A stretch of DNA of 56,524 nucleotides. Origin: JANOQP01 sp044227705 (GTDB taxonomy: Bacteria; Bacteroidota; Bacteroidia; Chitinophagales; Saprospiraceae). Of the stretch, positions 24,491-34,190 are shown one piece after another. Position 1 is the first letter of the stretch; the number at the start of each line of letters is the position of its first letter. The translations under genes were made by a program, and so were the position numbers. The notes under the pieces were generated by a model. The model ran no database searches, was not told the origin of the DNA, and saw nothing but the letters and a program-made list of their open reading frames with translations. The stretch spans positions 1 through 56,524 of the forward strand of contig JBGAWE010000005.1 of assembly GCA_044227705.1 (NCBI GenBank). The letters run 5' to 3'.

Positions 24491-27421
24491 ATGACAAGAC
24501 TTTTTACCATCCTTTTCACCCTTCTCTTTATTGAAAACCTCGCCGCGCAGGTCGCCGGAAAAGTGACGGACGCGAAGGGCGAGCCGCTCATCGGCGCGTC
24601 CGTGCAGGTGAAAGGCACGAACACCGGTGCCGTGACCGACTTCGACGGCGCGTTCAGCATCGCCGCGCCAGCGGACGCGACGCTGATTTTCAGCTACACC
24701 GGCTTTGTTTCACAGGAAATCGCCGTCGCCGGGCAGAAGACCATCGCTGTCTCGCTCGCCGAGGACAACAAGGTTTTGGAGCAGGTCGTCGTCGTCGGCT
24801 ACGGCGTTCAAAAAAAGAAGGACCTGACGACCGCCGTTGCCACCGTCTCCGAAAAAGACCTGCGCGACCGGCCGATGGTCAGCGCGGCCGAGGCTTTGCA
24901 GGGCAAGGCGGCGGGCGTTCAGGTCGTCCAGCCGTCTGGCAAGCCGGGCGGCGACATCGCCGTCAGGGTGCGCGGCGCGACCTCCGTGCTGGCCGGGAAC
25001 GAGCCGCTCTACGTCGTCGACGGGGTGCCGACGACCGACATCCGGGGATTGAACCCGGCCGACATTGAAAGTTTGAGCGTGTTGAAAGACGCGTCATCCG
25101 CCGCGATCTACGGCGCGCGGGCGGCCAACGGCGTCGTCATCATCACCACGCGGCGCGGGGCGGCGGGGAAGAACGACGTGCGGTTTTCGAGCTATCTCGG
25201 CTTCTCGAAATTGAGAAAGACCATCTCGACCTTATCGACGAAAAAATACCGCGCCCTCATCGACGAGATCCTGCCCGGTGCGCTCGACCCCGCCGCGACC
25301 TCGTACACCGACTGGCAGGCCGAGACCTTCGGCTGGGGGAAGACACAGGGGGTGCAACTCGCCTTCTCGGGCGGCACCGAAAAATCCCGCTACCTCCTCT
25401 CGACAAACTACCTCAACGCCGAGGGCGTGGCCCGGCCCGCCCGTTTCGACCGCGCCTCCGTCCGCCTCAACCTCGACGACCAGGCGACCGACTGGCTGAA
25501 AATCGGCACCAGCCTCAACGTCCTGCGCAGCCGCACGAAGGACACGCCCGACAACGCATCGAGCGGCCGGGGCGGCGTCATCATGAGCGCGCTCAACACG
25601 CCGCCCTTCCTCCATATATATAGGACGGACGGCAGCGGGCAGTACGACCCGAACCCCTTCCAGCCGTCGTGGGAGAACCCTATTGCCTACATGTTCGGTG
25701 CCGACCAGCAGGCGACGGACACGCGGGTTTTCGGGAATTTCACCGCCGAGGCCGCCATTTTCAGAGGTTTTTCATTGAAAACAAACCTCGGGGCCGACCT
25801 CAACAACCACCAGTGGGACTACTACCTCGACCCGTTCAAGACCAATTTCGGGCGAAACCAGAACGGCCTCGGGCAGGCCGACAACTCGACGACCAACGCC
25901 TGGCTCTGGGAGAACACGGCCAACTATGTGACCTCTTTCGGGAAGAACACGCTCAACCTCCTCGCGGGCAGCTCGGCCCAGCATTCGCGGTGGAGCGACA
26001 GCTACATCTCGGGCAACGACTTCCCGACCGACACGCTGGTGAAAACCCTCAACGCGGCCAACAGCATCACCGCCTCGACCGACGCGCAGGCATGGTCGCT
26101 GGCCTCCTTCTTCGGCCGGGCGCACTGGGACTTTGACTCGAAATACCTGCTGACCGCCTCCGTCCGCCGCGACGGCACCTCCAAGCTGGCGCACAAATGG
26201 GGGACGATGCCCTCCGTCTCCGCCGCTTGGCGGCTGTCGGCAGAGCCCTTTTTCCCGAAAATCAAGTCCGTCGACGACCTGAAAATCCGCGCCGGTTGGG
26301 GAAAGAACGGGAATCAGGAGGGCATCGGAAACTATGCCCAATACGGCCTCGTCAACTATTTCCGCCGCGCCTCGACCAACCCGCTCTCCGGCCCCGGCTC
26401 CTATCAGGCCACCTACGGCAACCCCGATTTGCGGTGGGAGACGACGACCCAGACCAACGTCGGCGTCGACCTCTCGATGTGGGACGGGCGGGCAGTCTTC
26501 GCCGCTGATGCCTATTTGAAAAAGACGGACGACGTGCTGCTCAACGTGCAGCTCTCCAACTCGCTCCCGATCTCGAGCATCCAGACGAACGCCGGGGCCA
26601 TCCAAAACCGGGGCCTCGACTTCAACCTCTCGACCGTCAACCTCGGCCGCGACCGGCGGCTCGGCTGGCGGACGGACTTCAACCTCTCTTTCAACAGGAA
26701 CAAGGTGCTGCGGCTGGATTTCACCGACGTCTATTATTTCGGGCGGATTTACTCGAACAACCAGGACGTGGCCATCGTGAAAAAGGGCCTGCCGCTCGGC
26801 AGCTTCTTCGGCTACATCAGCGACGGCGTGGACCCGGAGACGGGCGACCTGAAATACCGCGACGTGAACAAGAACGGCATCTTCGACCCCGGCGACCGCA
26901 CCATCATCGGCAACGGGAACCCGAAGTTCACCTTCGGCCTGACGAACACGCTCTCCTGGCGGCGCATCGACCTCAACCTCTTCTTTCAGGGGAGCTACGG
27001 CAACGACGTGTTCAACGCCACGCGCATCGACCTCGAGGGGATGTTCGACTCGAAGAACCAGTCGACCGCCGTGCTGCGCCGCTGGACGCCCGACAACCGC
27101 AATACCGACATCCCGCGCGCCATCGGCGGGGGGAAGGTGGACAACGTGTTCAACTCGACGCGCTTCGTGGAGGACGGCTCCTACATCCGGCTCAAGCAGC
27201 TGACCATCTCGTACAACTTCCGCCCCGAGCGGCTCAAGCGGGCGGGCATCGGCAAGCTCTCGGCCTACGTCACCGGCCAGAACCTGCTGACGCTGACGAA
27301 ATACAGCGGCTTCGACCCCGAGGTGAACGCCTTCGGCCAGAGCGCGACCGAGCTGGGCATCGACTACGGGACGTACCCGCAGGCGCGGACGGCGACCGTG
27401 GGGGTGAACATGGAGTTTTGA
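24491..27421 (+). CDS. SusC/RagA TonB-linked outer-membrane transporter (pair 1)
   Basis: The 976-residue protein has a signal peptide and a carboxypeptidase-regulatory-like domain (VAGKVTDAKGEPLIGASVQVKGTN). A TonB-box-like LEQVVVVGYG is followed by a plug domain (RVRGATSVLAGNEPLYVVDG; LKDASSAAIYGARAANG) and a large beta-barrel ending in MEF with a terminal Phe. It imports oligosaccharides across the outer membrane as a partner of a SusD lipoprotein. Its SusD is not immediately adjacent: a KilA-N gene and a perfect hairpin lie in between. Co-location with GH16 suggests a beta-glucan oligosaccharide ligand. The ATG at 24491 is clear. Confidence 0.94.
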   Translation: MTRLFTILFTLLFIENLAAQVAGKVTDAKGEPLIGASVQVKGTNTGAVTDFDGAFSIAAPADATLIFSYTGFVSQEIAVAGQKTIAVSLAEDNKVLEQVVVVGYGVQKKKDLTTAVATVSEKDLRDRPMVSAAEALQGKAAGVQVVQPSGKPGGDIAVRVRGATSVLAGNEPLYVVDGVPTTDIRGLNPADIESLSVLKDASSAAIYGARAANGVVIITTRRGAAGKNDVRFSSYLGFSKLRKTISTLSTKKYRALIDEILPGALDPAATSYTDWQAETFGWGKTQGVQLAFSGGTEKSRYLLSTNYLNAEGVARPARFDRASVRLNLDDQATDWLKIGTSLNVLRSRTKDTPDNASSGRGGVIMSALNTPPFLHIYRTDGSGQYDPNPFQPSWENPIAYMFGADQQATDTRVFGNFTAEAAIFRGFSLKTNLGADLNNHQWDYYLDPFKTNFGRNQNGLGQADNSTTNAWLWENTANYVTSFGKNTLNLLAGSSAQHSRWSDSYISGNDFPTDTLVKTLNAANSITASTDAQAWSLASFFGRAHWDFDSKYLLTASVRRDGTSKLAHKWGTMPSVSAAWRLSAEPFFPKIKSVDDLKIRAGWGKNGNQEGIGNYAQYGLVNYFRRASTNPLSGPGSYQATYGNPDLRWETTTQTNVGVDLSMWDGRAVFAADAYLKKTDDVLLNVQLSNSLPISSIQTNAGAIQNRGLDFNLSTVNLGRDRRLGWRTDFNLSFNRNKVLRLDFTDVYYFGRIYSNNQDVAIVKKGLPLGSFFGYISDGVDPETGDLKYRDVNKNGIFDPGDRTIIGNGNPKFTFGLTNTLSWRRIDLNLFFQGSYGNDVFNATRIDLEGMFDSKNQSTAVLRRWTPDNRNTDIPRAIGGGKVDNVFNSTRFVEDGSYIRLKQLTISYNFRPERLKRAGIGKLSAYVTGQNLLTLTKYSGFDPEVNAFGQSATELGIDYGTYPQARTATVGVNMEF

Positions 27422-27425
27422 GTTT

Positions 27426-27451
27426 TAAACTCGGGCAAATGCCCGAGTTTA
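27426..27451 (+). repeat. Perfect hairpin between susC 1 and the KilA-N gene (copy A)
   Basis: Arms TAAACTCGGGC (27426-27436) and GCCCGAGTTTA (27441-27451) pair perfectly around the loop AAAT (27437-27440). It lies in the 68-nt gap after the SusC stop. The surrounding 36 nt match copy B inside the KilA-N gene at 28 of 36 positions. Two of the differences in one arm are exactly compensated in the other arm (GG/CC here, TT/AA in copy B). Confidence 0.85.
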
Positions 27452-27489
27452 GAATCATGGCACGGGCCCGAACTTTTAATAACAACCTG

Positions 27490-28062
27490 ATGGACGGCAA
27501 AAAGCTCGAAGTGTTGGGCCTGCAAATCCGGGTGGACACCATCCGGCAGGACGACTACATCTCGCTGACCGACATCGCCAAAAGGAACAGCGAGGACAGG
27601 CCCTCCAACACGGTGTCCAACTGGCTCCGCAACCAAGCCACCTTGTCCTACCTCCAAACCTGGGAGGAGGTTCACAACCCGAATTTCAAACTCTTGCAAA
27701 TGCAAGAGTTTAGATTGAGGGCGGTGGAGAACCGGAGCTTGGTCTCCCCGAAAAGCTATATCGAGATGACCGGCGCCATTGGGCTGGTCTCAAAGAGCGG
27801 TCGGCACGACGGCGGCACTTTCGCCCACTCGGAAATCGCGATGGAGTTCTGCACTTGGCTGTCGCCGCCGTTCAAGGTCTATTTCTACAAAGAATTCCAG
27901 CGGCTCAAAACGGAGGAGATGGGCCGCCGCAGCCTCGAATGGCACATCTCGAGGATAACCGACAACGTGGAGGAAATCCGCAACCTGCTCGACACCATCC
28001 CCGGCCAGCGGCCGGAGCGAAACCGGCTCCAACTGTTGGGAAAACCGGGCGACGAGGAGTGA
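27490..28062 (+). CDS. KilA-N domain DNA-binding protein between susC and susD (1)
   Basis: The 190-residue protein is a KilA-N domain protein: DDYISLTDIAKRNSEDRPSN (about residues 20-39), NWLRNQATLSYLQTWEEVHNPNF and TGAIGLVSKSGRHDGGTFAHSEIAMEF, then YFYKEFQRLKTEE. KilA-N domains bind DNA and occur in phage antirepressors and many Bacteroidota genes. The ATG at 27490 is chosen because it gives MDGKKLEVLGL, aligned with the second copy (MGKKKTIDVQGL, 189 residues). Earlier in-frame starts (27418 TTG, 27457 ATG) read through hairpin A. The gene separates a SusC from its SusD and contains hairpin B. The C-terminus is shorter than typical family members as I recall them. Regulation of the locus is plausible but unproven. 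Confidence 0.85.
   Translation: MDGKKLEVLGLQIRVDTIRQDDYISLTDIAKRNSEDRPSNTVSNWLRNQATLSYLQTWEEVHNPNFKLLQMQEFRLRAVENRSLVSPKSYIEMTGAIGLVSKSGRHDGGTFAHSEIAMEFCTWLSPPFKVYFYKEFQRLKTEEMGRRSLEWHISRITDNVEEIRNLLDTIPGQRPERNRLQLLGKPGDEE
27688..27711 (+). repeat. Perfect hairpin inside KilA-N gene 1 (copy B)
   Basis: Arms AAACTCTTGC (27688-27697) and GCAAGAGTTT (27702-27711) flank the loop AAAT (27698-27701). It is read in frame as FKLLQMQEF directly after the HNPN codons. The same codon position in KilA-N gene 2 holds the 26-bp palindrome at 37505-37530. The protein has no extra residues here relative to the family as I recall it, so the hairpin replaces sequence rather than adding it. Confidence 0.85.
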
Positions 28063-28110
28063 ACTATTGAAAAAAACGGCCCCGGCCAGGGGCTTCAACT
28101 TTTTAAAAGC

Positions 28111-29574
28111 ATGAAAAAACTGGTTCAAATCACGGCCTGCCTCGCGGTCCTCGCGGCCGTCGGCTGCGAGAAGTTCCTTGACGAGAAGCCCCAGTCGCAG
28201 AGCATCGCCGTCGAGAACTCGTCGGCCGACTCGATTCTCTACCACAGCGCCTCCGAGGTGGAGGCCGCGCTCGCCGGGTGCTACGCCGACTTCAAGAACG
28301 AGTACTACGAGCTTGACTACTACGTCAATGGCGACGCGCAATCGGACGACGCCTACGCGGGCGGCGACAACCCGGCCAACTTCCAAATCGACGACTGCCG
28401 CCTCGACGCGACCAACTCGAACGTCAGCCGCGACTGGCGGTACCTCTATTCAACCATCGGGAAGTGCAACGCGGTGATAAACAACGTCGCCGCCGTCACC
28501 GACCCGGCTTTGACCGCTGCGCGGAAGGAGGAGATCCTGGGCGAGGCCTCGTTCATCCGGGCGTTCAACTACTTCCAGGCCGTGCAGCTCTGGGGCGACG
28601 TGCCGCTCCAATTGAAAGAGGTGAAAAGCATCTCGGCGGCGACGCTCGAACAAATTTACCCCCAAATCTTCCCGGCCCGGGCGACGCAAGGCGAGGTCTA
28701 CGCGCAAATCATCGCCGACCTCGAAACCGCGCTGGCCAAGTGCCCGGCGACGGCGGCGCACAAGGGTTTTGCCACAAAAGGGGCCGTGAACGCCGTGCTG
28801 GCGAAGGTTTGGGCGACCGTCGAGCCGCACGACTGGGCGAAGGTGAAGCAGTACTGCGAGGCCGTCGAGGCGGGCGGCTACTCGCTCATGCCGAGCTACA
28901 ACGACCTCTGGAACAACGCCAACGAGAACTGCGCCGAGTCGATTTTTGAGATAAACTACAGCGGCGGAAGCTCCGACGGGAACTGGGGGACGAAGATTTT
29001 CCGGGGCCTCGACTGGAAGAAGTTCAACCTCCCGGCCAACGACCTCGTCGCCGCCTTCGACGCGGAGGGCGACATGACGCGGAAGAACGCCAGCATCGTC
29101 TTCGCCGACGTGAGCGGCAAATGGTCGGACCCGCACTACCCGCAGACGAAGTACCCCTTCATCAACAAGTGGCACAACTACCAGGAGGGGAGCAACCAAA
29201 ACTACATCTTCATCCGGCTGGCCGACATCCTCTTGCTGAAAGCGGAGGCCCTGAACGAACTCGGCGATCAGGCGGGCGCAGCGGCCATCGTCACCCAAAT
29301 CAGGAAACGGGCGGGCCTCGCGGCGACGACGGCAGCCTCACAGGCCGATCTGCGGCTGGCCATCGAGAAGGAAAGGCGGCTCGAACTTGCTTTCGAGGGC
29401 CACCGCTGGTACGACCTCAAGCGCACCGGCCGCGCCATCGACGTGATGAACGCGGCGAAGGACCACAACGGGCAGGTCATCGGCTACGGGCTGACGGCGG
29501 AGCGGCTCCTCTGGCCCGTCCCGCAGGCTGAGCTGGACAAGAACCAAAAGCTGATCCAGAACCCGGGCTATTGA
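28111..29574 (+). CDS. SusD/RagB-type nutrient-binding lipoprotein (pair 1)
   Basis: The 487-residue lipoprotein has a signal ending at Cys19 (LAAVGCEKFLDEKPQ). The SusD pattern follows: TPR-rich helical body (EILGEASFIRAFNYFQAVQLWGDVPL), and near the C-terminus IRLADILLLKAEALNELGD, RKRAGL and LAIEKERRLELAFEGHRWYDLKRTG, ending LIQNPGY, the usual SusD terminus. It caps the SusC barrel on the cell surface and binds the glycan. It follows KilA-N gene 1 by 48 nt. The next SusC (pair 2) starts 53 nt downstream. Confidence 0.93.
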   Translation: MKKLVQITACLAVLAAVGCEKFLDEKPQSQSIAVENSSADSILYHSASEVEAALAGCYADFKNEYYELDYYVNGDAQSDDAYAGGDNPANFQIDDCRLDATNSNVSRDWRYLYSTIGKCNAVINNVAAVTDPALTAARKEEILGEASFIRAFNYFQAVQLWGDVPLQLKEVKSISAATLEQIYPQIFPARATQGEVYAQIIADLETALAKCPATAAHKGFATKGAVNAVLAKVWATVEPHDWAKVKQYCEAVEAGGYSLMPSYNDLWNNANENCAESIFEINYSGGSSDGNWGTKIFRGLDWKKFNLPANDLVAAFDAEGDMTRKNASIVFADVSGKWSDPHYPQTKYPFINKWHNYQEGSNQNYIFIRLADILLLKAEALNELGDQAGAAAIVTQIRKRAGLAATTAASQADLRLAIEKERRLELAFEGHRWYDLKRTGRAIDVMNAAKDHNGQVIGYGLTAERLLWPVPQAELDKNQKLIQNPGY

Positions 29575-29627
29575 ACCGTAAGGCCTTCTTTTTGAATCCG
29601 AATCAAGTCCAACAACACACTGTAAGT

Positions 29628-32594
29628 ATGAAGCAATTTTCCAAACTCTACCTCGCCGCCCTGCTGCTGCTCATCGGCGCCACGGCGGCAATCTCGCAGA
29701 CGGTCAGCGGCACCGTCACCGACGGCCGGGGCGAGGCCCTCATCGGGGCGAGCGTTTCGGTCAAAGGCTCGCAGGTGGGCACCGTGACCGACCTCGACGG
29801 CAAGTTCACCATCCCGGCGGCGGCCGACGCGACGCTCGTCGTGAGCTACACGGGCTTCGAGCCGCAGGAAATCGCCGTCGGCGGGCAGCGGTCGGTGGCC
29901 GTCACCCTTGCCGAGTCGAGTGCCGTGCTCGAGCAGGTGGTCGTCGTCGGCTACGGGACGCAGACGCGCAAACAGGTGACCGGGGCCATCGCCTCGGTGC
30001 GCGGCGACGACCTCAAAAAGCAGCCGCTCCTCACCCCCATCCAGGGCGTGCAGGGCCTCGCGGCGGGCATCCAGGTCATCGGGACGGGCGAGCCGGGCAA
30101 GCAGCCCCGCGTCCAGATCCGGGGCATCAACTCCATCCTATCGAGCGAGCAACCGCTCTACGTCGTCGATGGCGTCATCACGGACGACATCACGAACATC
30201 AACGGGGCCGACGTCCTCTCGGTCGACATCCTCAAGGACGGCGCGGCCGCCATCTACGGCACCCGGGCGGGCAACGGCGTCATCCTAATCACCACGAAAA
30301 AGGGCCGGTCGGGCAAGCTGACGGTCGGCTTGGACTCGTACCGGGGCTTCCGCAAGCTCATCAACGTCGTGCCGATGGCCGGTTCGCCGCTCTACGCGCA
30401 GTACACCAACGAAGCGCGGGCCTACGACGGGCAGAAGCCCCTCTTTGACGACGTGGCGGCCATCAAGAACAACACCGACTGGTTCAAGGCCATCTCGCAG
30501 AACGGGCTGGTGCAGAACCACAACCTCTCCGTCAGCGGCGGCACGGCCAACGCCGACTACCTGTTCAGCGCGGGCTACTACACGGACGAGGGCGTGTTGA
30601 AGGGCGCACAGTTCGACCGCGTCTCGCTGCGGGCGAACAACGAGTACCGGCCGTTCACTTTCGCGAAGGTGGGCAGCGTCCTCAACGTCAACGTGGCGAA
30701 GAGCAACAACAAATCGGCGGGTGCCTTCACAGATGCCTACCGGATGACCCCGACCGTGCCCGTCAAGGACTCGCTGGGCAACTACGGCACCCTCGACGCA
30801 TTGAGTGTGGCCAACCCGCTGGCGACGCTCGAACTGGCCCACTCCACATGGAAGGGCAACCGCTTTCAGGGCAACCTTTACGGCGAAATCGAGCCATTCA
30901 AGGGGCTGGTTTACCGCTCGTCGTGGGGCTTCGACAAGAAACAGGCGAACTCGACCGACTTCTCGCCCATCTACAAGTACGGGAAATACTCCAACGACCA
31001 CACCGAGCTTCGACTCTCGCCCTATGACCAGTTCTACTGGGTCTGGGACAACACGCTGCGCTACTCGCACACCTTCGGCGACATACACAGCGTCGAGCTG
31101 CTCGGCGGCCACTCGGCCGAGCGCGACAGGTGGCGCGGCTATACCATCCGCGTGGCCGACGTGCCGAACGACGAGAACCTCTGGTACATCGGGCAGGGCG
31201 ACCCGAAGACCGTGACCATCACGGGTGAGAATGGCGGGTTGCTGCGGCGCGAGAGCTGGTTCGGCCGGCTCAACTACGGCCTCCTCGACCGCTACAACCT
31301 CTCCGCCACGCTGCGGCAGGACGGATCGAGCGCCTTCCCGACGGGGCAGAAGACGGGCAACTTCTACTCCGTCGGCGGCTCGTGGATTGTCTCGGAGGAG
31401 AACTTCCTTAAGAACAGCGGCAGCGTCGACTACCTGAAGCTGCGCGCCAGCTACGCGCTCTTGGGCAACGACAACATTTCGCGCATCGTCAACAACGAGC
31501 TGTCGCAGCTCCTCTTGGTGTCGAACACCGACCCGCTCTCGCTGCCGGGCGGCCTCTTTCAGGGCATCACCATCAACCAGCTCCCGAACGCGGCCGCCAC
31601 TTGGGAGGACACAAAGAGCGTCGACGCGGGCGTCGAGTTCGGCCTCATCAGCCACATCACGGGCGAGTTTTCTTATTACAACAAGCTCACGCACGCCTAC
31701 ATCCACGTCCCGACGCCGCCCGTCGTCGACCCCGACGGCCTGCTCTCGAAGGCCGCCGACGTGCGCAACAAGGGCGTCGAGCTGTCGCTGAAATGGACGG
31801 ACGACCCCTCGCGCGACTTCGGCTACCGCATCGGTTTCAACGCCACGTTCAACCGCAACAACGTCGAGAAGGTGCACGGCGGCATCGACCTCAAAGAGGG
31901 CGGCCTCGGCAACGGCGAGGTGACGACCTCCACCGTCGAGGGCAAGCCGCTGGGCAGCTTCTGGGTCTACCAGACGGACGGCATCTTCCAGACGCAGGCC
32001 GAAATCGACGCCGCGCCGCACGTCACCGGCACCCTGCCGGGCGACTTCAAATACAAGGACGTCAACGGCGACAACATCATCGACGCGAACGACCGCATCT
32101 TCGCCGGAAGCTACCAGCCGAAGGTCTACTACGGCATCAACCTCGGTGTCAACTGGCACGGCATCGACCTCGGCATCGACCTCTACGGCAACCAGGGCAA
32201 CAAGGTCTACAACGGAAAGAAGGGCGTCCGCTTCGGCAACGACAACATCGAGGCCTCGCGCCGCGACCGCTGGCGCGACTACGCCCCCGACGACAAGGAG
32301 TACCGCGCCTCGAACAGCATCCCGAAGCCCTCGACCTACTTCGTCGAGTCGGGCGACTTCCTTCGCGTCAACAACATCACGCTCGGCTACACGCTCCCCG
32401 ACGCGATGCTCAAGCGGGCGAGCATCAGCCGCGTGCGGATTTTCGGGACGGCACAGAACCCGTTCATCTGGAAGAAGTTCAGCGGCTTCACGCCCGAGCT
32501 TCCGGGGTCGAACGCGCTGAACAGCGGCATCGAGCTTTACGTCTACCCGTCGGTGGCGACGTTCATGGCGGGCTTCAACCTGAACTTTAATTGA
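29628..32594 (+). CDS. SusC/RagA TonB-linked outer-membrane transporter (pair 2)
   Basis: The 988-residue protein has a signal peptide (FSKLYLAALLLLIGATAAIS) and a carboxypeptidase-regulatory-like domain (VSGTVTDGRGEALIGASVSVKGS). It then has LEQVVVVGYGTQTRKQVTGA, the plug (QIRGINSILSSEQPLYVVDG) and a barrel ending FMAGFNLNFN. It closely resembles the other two SusC proteins in layout but lacks the usual SSAAIYGARAANG wording (DGAAAIYGTRAGNG here). The ATG at 29628 is preferred over an upstream TTG that overlaps the SusD stop, because only the former puts the signal peptide at the N-terminus. The matching SusD follows after 54 nt with a perfect hairpin in the gap. Confidence 0.94.
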   Translation: MKQFSKLYLAALLLLIGATAAISQTVSGTVTDGRGEALIGASVSVKGSQVGTVTDLDGKFTIPAAADATLVVSYTGFEPQEIAVGGQRSVAVTLAESSAVLEQVVVVGYGTQTRKQVTGAIASVRGDDLKKQPLLTPIQGVQGLAAGIQVIGTGEPGKQPRVQIRGINSILSSEQPLYVVDGVITDDITNINGADVLSVDILKDGAAAIYGTRAGNGVILITTKKGRSGKLTVGLDSYRGFRKLINVVPMAGSPLYAQYTNEARAYDGQKPLFDDVAAIKNNTDWFKAISQNGLVQNHNLSVSGGTANADYLFSAGYYTDEGVLKGAQFDRVSLRANNEYRPFTFAKVGSVLNVNVAKSNNKSAGAFTDAYRMTPTVPVKDSLGNYGTLDALSVANPLATLELAHSTWKGNRFQGNLYGEIEPFKGLVYRSSWGFDKKQANSTDFSPIYKYGKYSNDHTELRLSPYDQFYWVWDNTLRYSHTFGDIHSVELLGGHSAERDRWRGYTIRVADVPNDENLWYIGQGDPKTVTITGENGGLLRRESWFGRLNYGLLDRYNLSATLRQDGSSAFPTGQKTGNFYSVGGSWIVSEENFLKNSGSVDYLKLRASYALLGNDNISRIVNNELSQLLLVSNTDPLSLPGGLFQGITINQLPNAAATWEDTKSVDAGVEFGLISHITGEFSYYNKLTHAYIHVPTPPVVDPDGLLSKAADVRNKGVELSLKWTDDPSRDFGYRIGFNATFNRNNVEKVHGGIDLKEGGLGNGEVTTSTVEGKPLGSFWVYQTDGIFQTQAEIDAAPHVTGTLPGDFKYKDVNGDNIIDANDRIFAGSYQPKVYYGINLGVNWHGIDLGIDLYGNQGNKVYNGKKGVRFGNDNIEASRRDRWRDYAPDDKEYRASNSIPKPSTYFVESGDFLRVNNITLGYTLPDAMLKRASISRVRIFGTAQNPFIWKKFSGFTPELPGSNALNSGIELYVYPSVATFMAGFNLNFN

Positions 32595-32602
32595 AGAAAA
32601 CT

Positions 32603-32632
32603 CCCGGCAGCCGTCGCGTGGCGGCTGCCGGG
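32603..32632 (+). repeat. Perfect hairpin between susC 2 and susD 2
   Basis: Arms CCCGGCAGCCG (32603-32613) and CGGCTGCCGGG (32622-32632) form an 11-bp GC-rich stem with an 8-nt loop. It fills the 54-nt gap between the SusC stop and SusD start. No T-run follows (GCGGCAAAC), so it is more likely an RNA stability, processing or attenuation element that sets the SusC:SusD ratio than a complete terminator. Confidence 0.7.
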
Positions 32633-32648
32633 CGGCAAACTCTTTGAA

Positions 32649-34133
32649 ATGAAAAAGACATTCGCACTCATCGCGCTCGCGCTGGCCGTCGCCTTCTCGA
32701 CCACCAATTGCAAGAAGGATTGGCTCAAACCCGCGCCCGAGAACAACCTCATCTCCAGCGACTCCACTTTCTACAAGCCGGAGAACGCCGAGAAGTTCGT
32801 CAACGCCTGCTACCAATGGTCGACCACCTGGGGCGAGAGCGTCTTCTCGTGGATCGGCATGAGCAGCATCACCTCCGACGACGCCGACAAGGGCAGCGAC
32901 CCCGGCGACCTCGGGGCCGACAAGGACCAGATGGACGCCCTCTCCTATGGCCCGACGAGCCTCTCGCCCAAAGAAGTTTGGGAGGCCAACTACACCGGCG
33001 TCGGCCGCTGCAACCAGACCATCGACAAGGTGCCGGTCTTCACCGGCCTCGACCCCGCGCTCGCCGACCGCTATGTGGGCGAGGCCAAGTTCATGCGGGC
33101 CTACTACTATTTCAACCTCGTGCGCTGCTTCGGCAACGTGCCGAAAATCGCCCGCGTCTACGCCCCCGACGAGACGGAGGAAATCTACTCCGACTTCGCC
33201 AGCACCCCGGCGGCCGACATCTACGCCCTCATCGAGGACGACCTGCGCGACGCCGCCTCGAAGCTCCCGTTGAAGAGTGCCTATACCGCCAAAGACCTCG
33301 GCCGGGCCACGAAGGGCGCGGCGCAGGGCCTGCTCGCAAAGGTTTTGATGTACGAAAAGAAATGGGCCGACTGCCTCGCCGCCTGCAACGACGTCATCAA
33401 CTCGAACCAGTACGGCCTCGAACCGGATTTCGCCATGATCTGGCGGCAGTCGCACGAGAACGGCACGGAGTCCCTTTTTGAGATTCAGGGGCAGGATGGC
33501 GGCGAGGGCTGGGGCATCGGCGGCTACTTCTCCACGCAGGGGCCGCGCGGCAAGGTCATCGACGGCTACGACGGCTGGGGCTTCAACACGCCGAGCGACG
33601 ACCTTATCGCCGCCTTCGAGCCAGGCGACGTGCGCCTGGGCGCCACCGTCTACTCCGTCGGCCAGACGCTCTGGGACGGCGCGGTGGTCGAGTCGGCCTC
33701 CAACCAGCACTACAACTACAAGGCATACGTCTCGAAGACGCAGGAGGTGAACTACGACAGCTGGTGGTCGGGAAAGAACATCCGCGTCCTGCGCTTCGGC
33801 GAAATCCTCTTGATTAAAGCCGAGGCGCTCAACGAACTCGGCCAGACCGCCGACGCGAAAGTCGAGCTGAACAAAATCCGCGCCCGCGCCGGGCTGACCG
33901 GCACCGCCGCCAGCTCGCAGGACGACGTGAGAAAAGCCATCTGGAATGAGCGCCGCGTCGAGCTGGCGATGGAGCACGACCGCTTCTTCGACCTCGTCCG
34001 GCAGGGCCGTGCGGGCGAGGTGATGCGTAAGCACGGCAAGAACTTCGTGGATGGCAAGAACGAGGTGTTCCCCATCCCGCAAGAGCAGCTCTCGCTCAGC
34101 AAGGGGCGCATCGTGCAGAACCCAGGATATTGA
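32649..34133 (+). CDS. SusD/RagB-type nutrient-binding lipoprotein (pair 2)
   Basis: The 494-residue lipoprotein has its lipid Cys at 21 (FSTTNCKKDW). The SusD landmarks are FMRAYYYFNLVRCFGNVPKIARV in the N-terminal half, LRFGEILLIKAEALNELGQT, IRARAGL and IWNERRVELAMEHDRFFDLVRQG, and the terminal IVQNPGY. It partners the SusC encoded 54 nt upstream. A terminator-type hairpin follows at 34149, separating this pair from pair 3. The ATG at 32649 follows TTTGAA. Confidence 0.93.
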   Translation: MKKTFALIALALAVAFSTTNCKKDWLKPAPENNLISSDSTFYKPENAEKFVNACYQWSTTWGESVFSWIGMSSITSDDADKGSDPGDLGADKDQMDALSYGPTSLSPKEVWEANYTGVGRCNQTIDKVPVFTGLDPALADRYVGEAKFMRAYYYFNLVRCFGNVPKIARVYAPDETEEIYSDFASTPAADIYALIEDDLRDAASKLPLKSAYTAKDLGRATKGAAQGLLAKVLMYEKKWADCLAACNDVINSNQYGLEPDFAMIWRQSHENGTESLFEIQGQDGGEGWGIGGYFSTQGPRGKVIDGYDGWGFNTPSDDLIAAFEPGDVRLGATVYSVGQTLWDGAVVESASNQHYNYKAYVSKTQEVNYDSWWSGKNIRVLRFGEILLIKAEALNELGQTADAKVELNKIRARAGLTGTAASSQDDVRKAIWNERRVELAMEHDRFFDLVRQGRAGEVMRKHGKNFVDGKNEVFPIPQEQLSLSKGRIVQNPGY

Positions 34134-34148
34134 GCCTTTCCGGGAATG

Positions 34149-34180
34149 CGTCGGGGCGGCTACGGTCGCCCCGACGTGTT
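34149..34180 (+). terminator. Rho-independent terminator candidate after SusD pair 2
   Basis: Arms CGTCGGGGCG (34149-34158) and CGCCCCGACG (34167-34176) with an 8-nt loop, followed by TGTTTTC. It lies 16 nt after the SusD stop and before the third SusC, whose own leader begins after it. Confidence 0.6.
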
Positions 34181-34190
34181 TTCGGCCCTT

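Noticed and set aside
27418..27489. Extended N-terminus of KilA-N protein 1 starting at the TTG overlapping the SusC stop
   Set aside because: It would translate hairpin A. The second KilA-N protein starts at the position matching the ATG at 27490, and lengths then agree (190 and 189).
27490..28062. KilA-N gene as an insertion sequence cargo
   Set aside because: No transposase, terminal inverted repeats or target-site duplication could be seen around either copy; the hairpins lie before and inside the gene, not at both ends.
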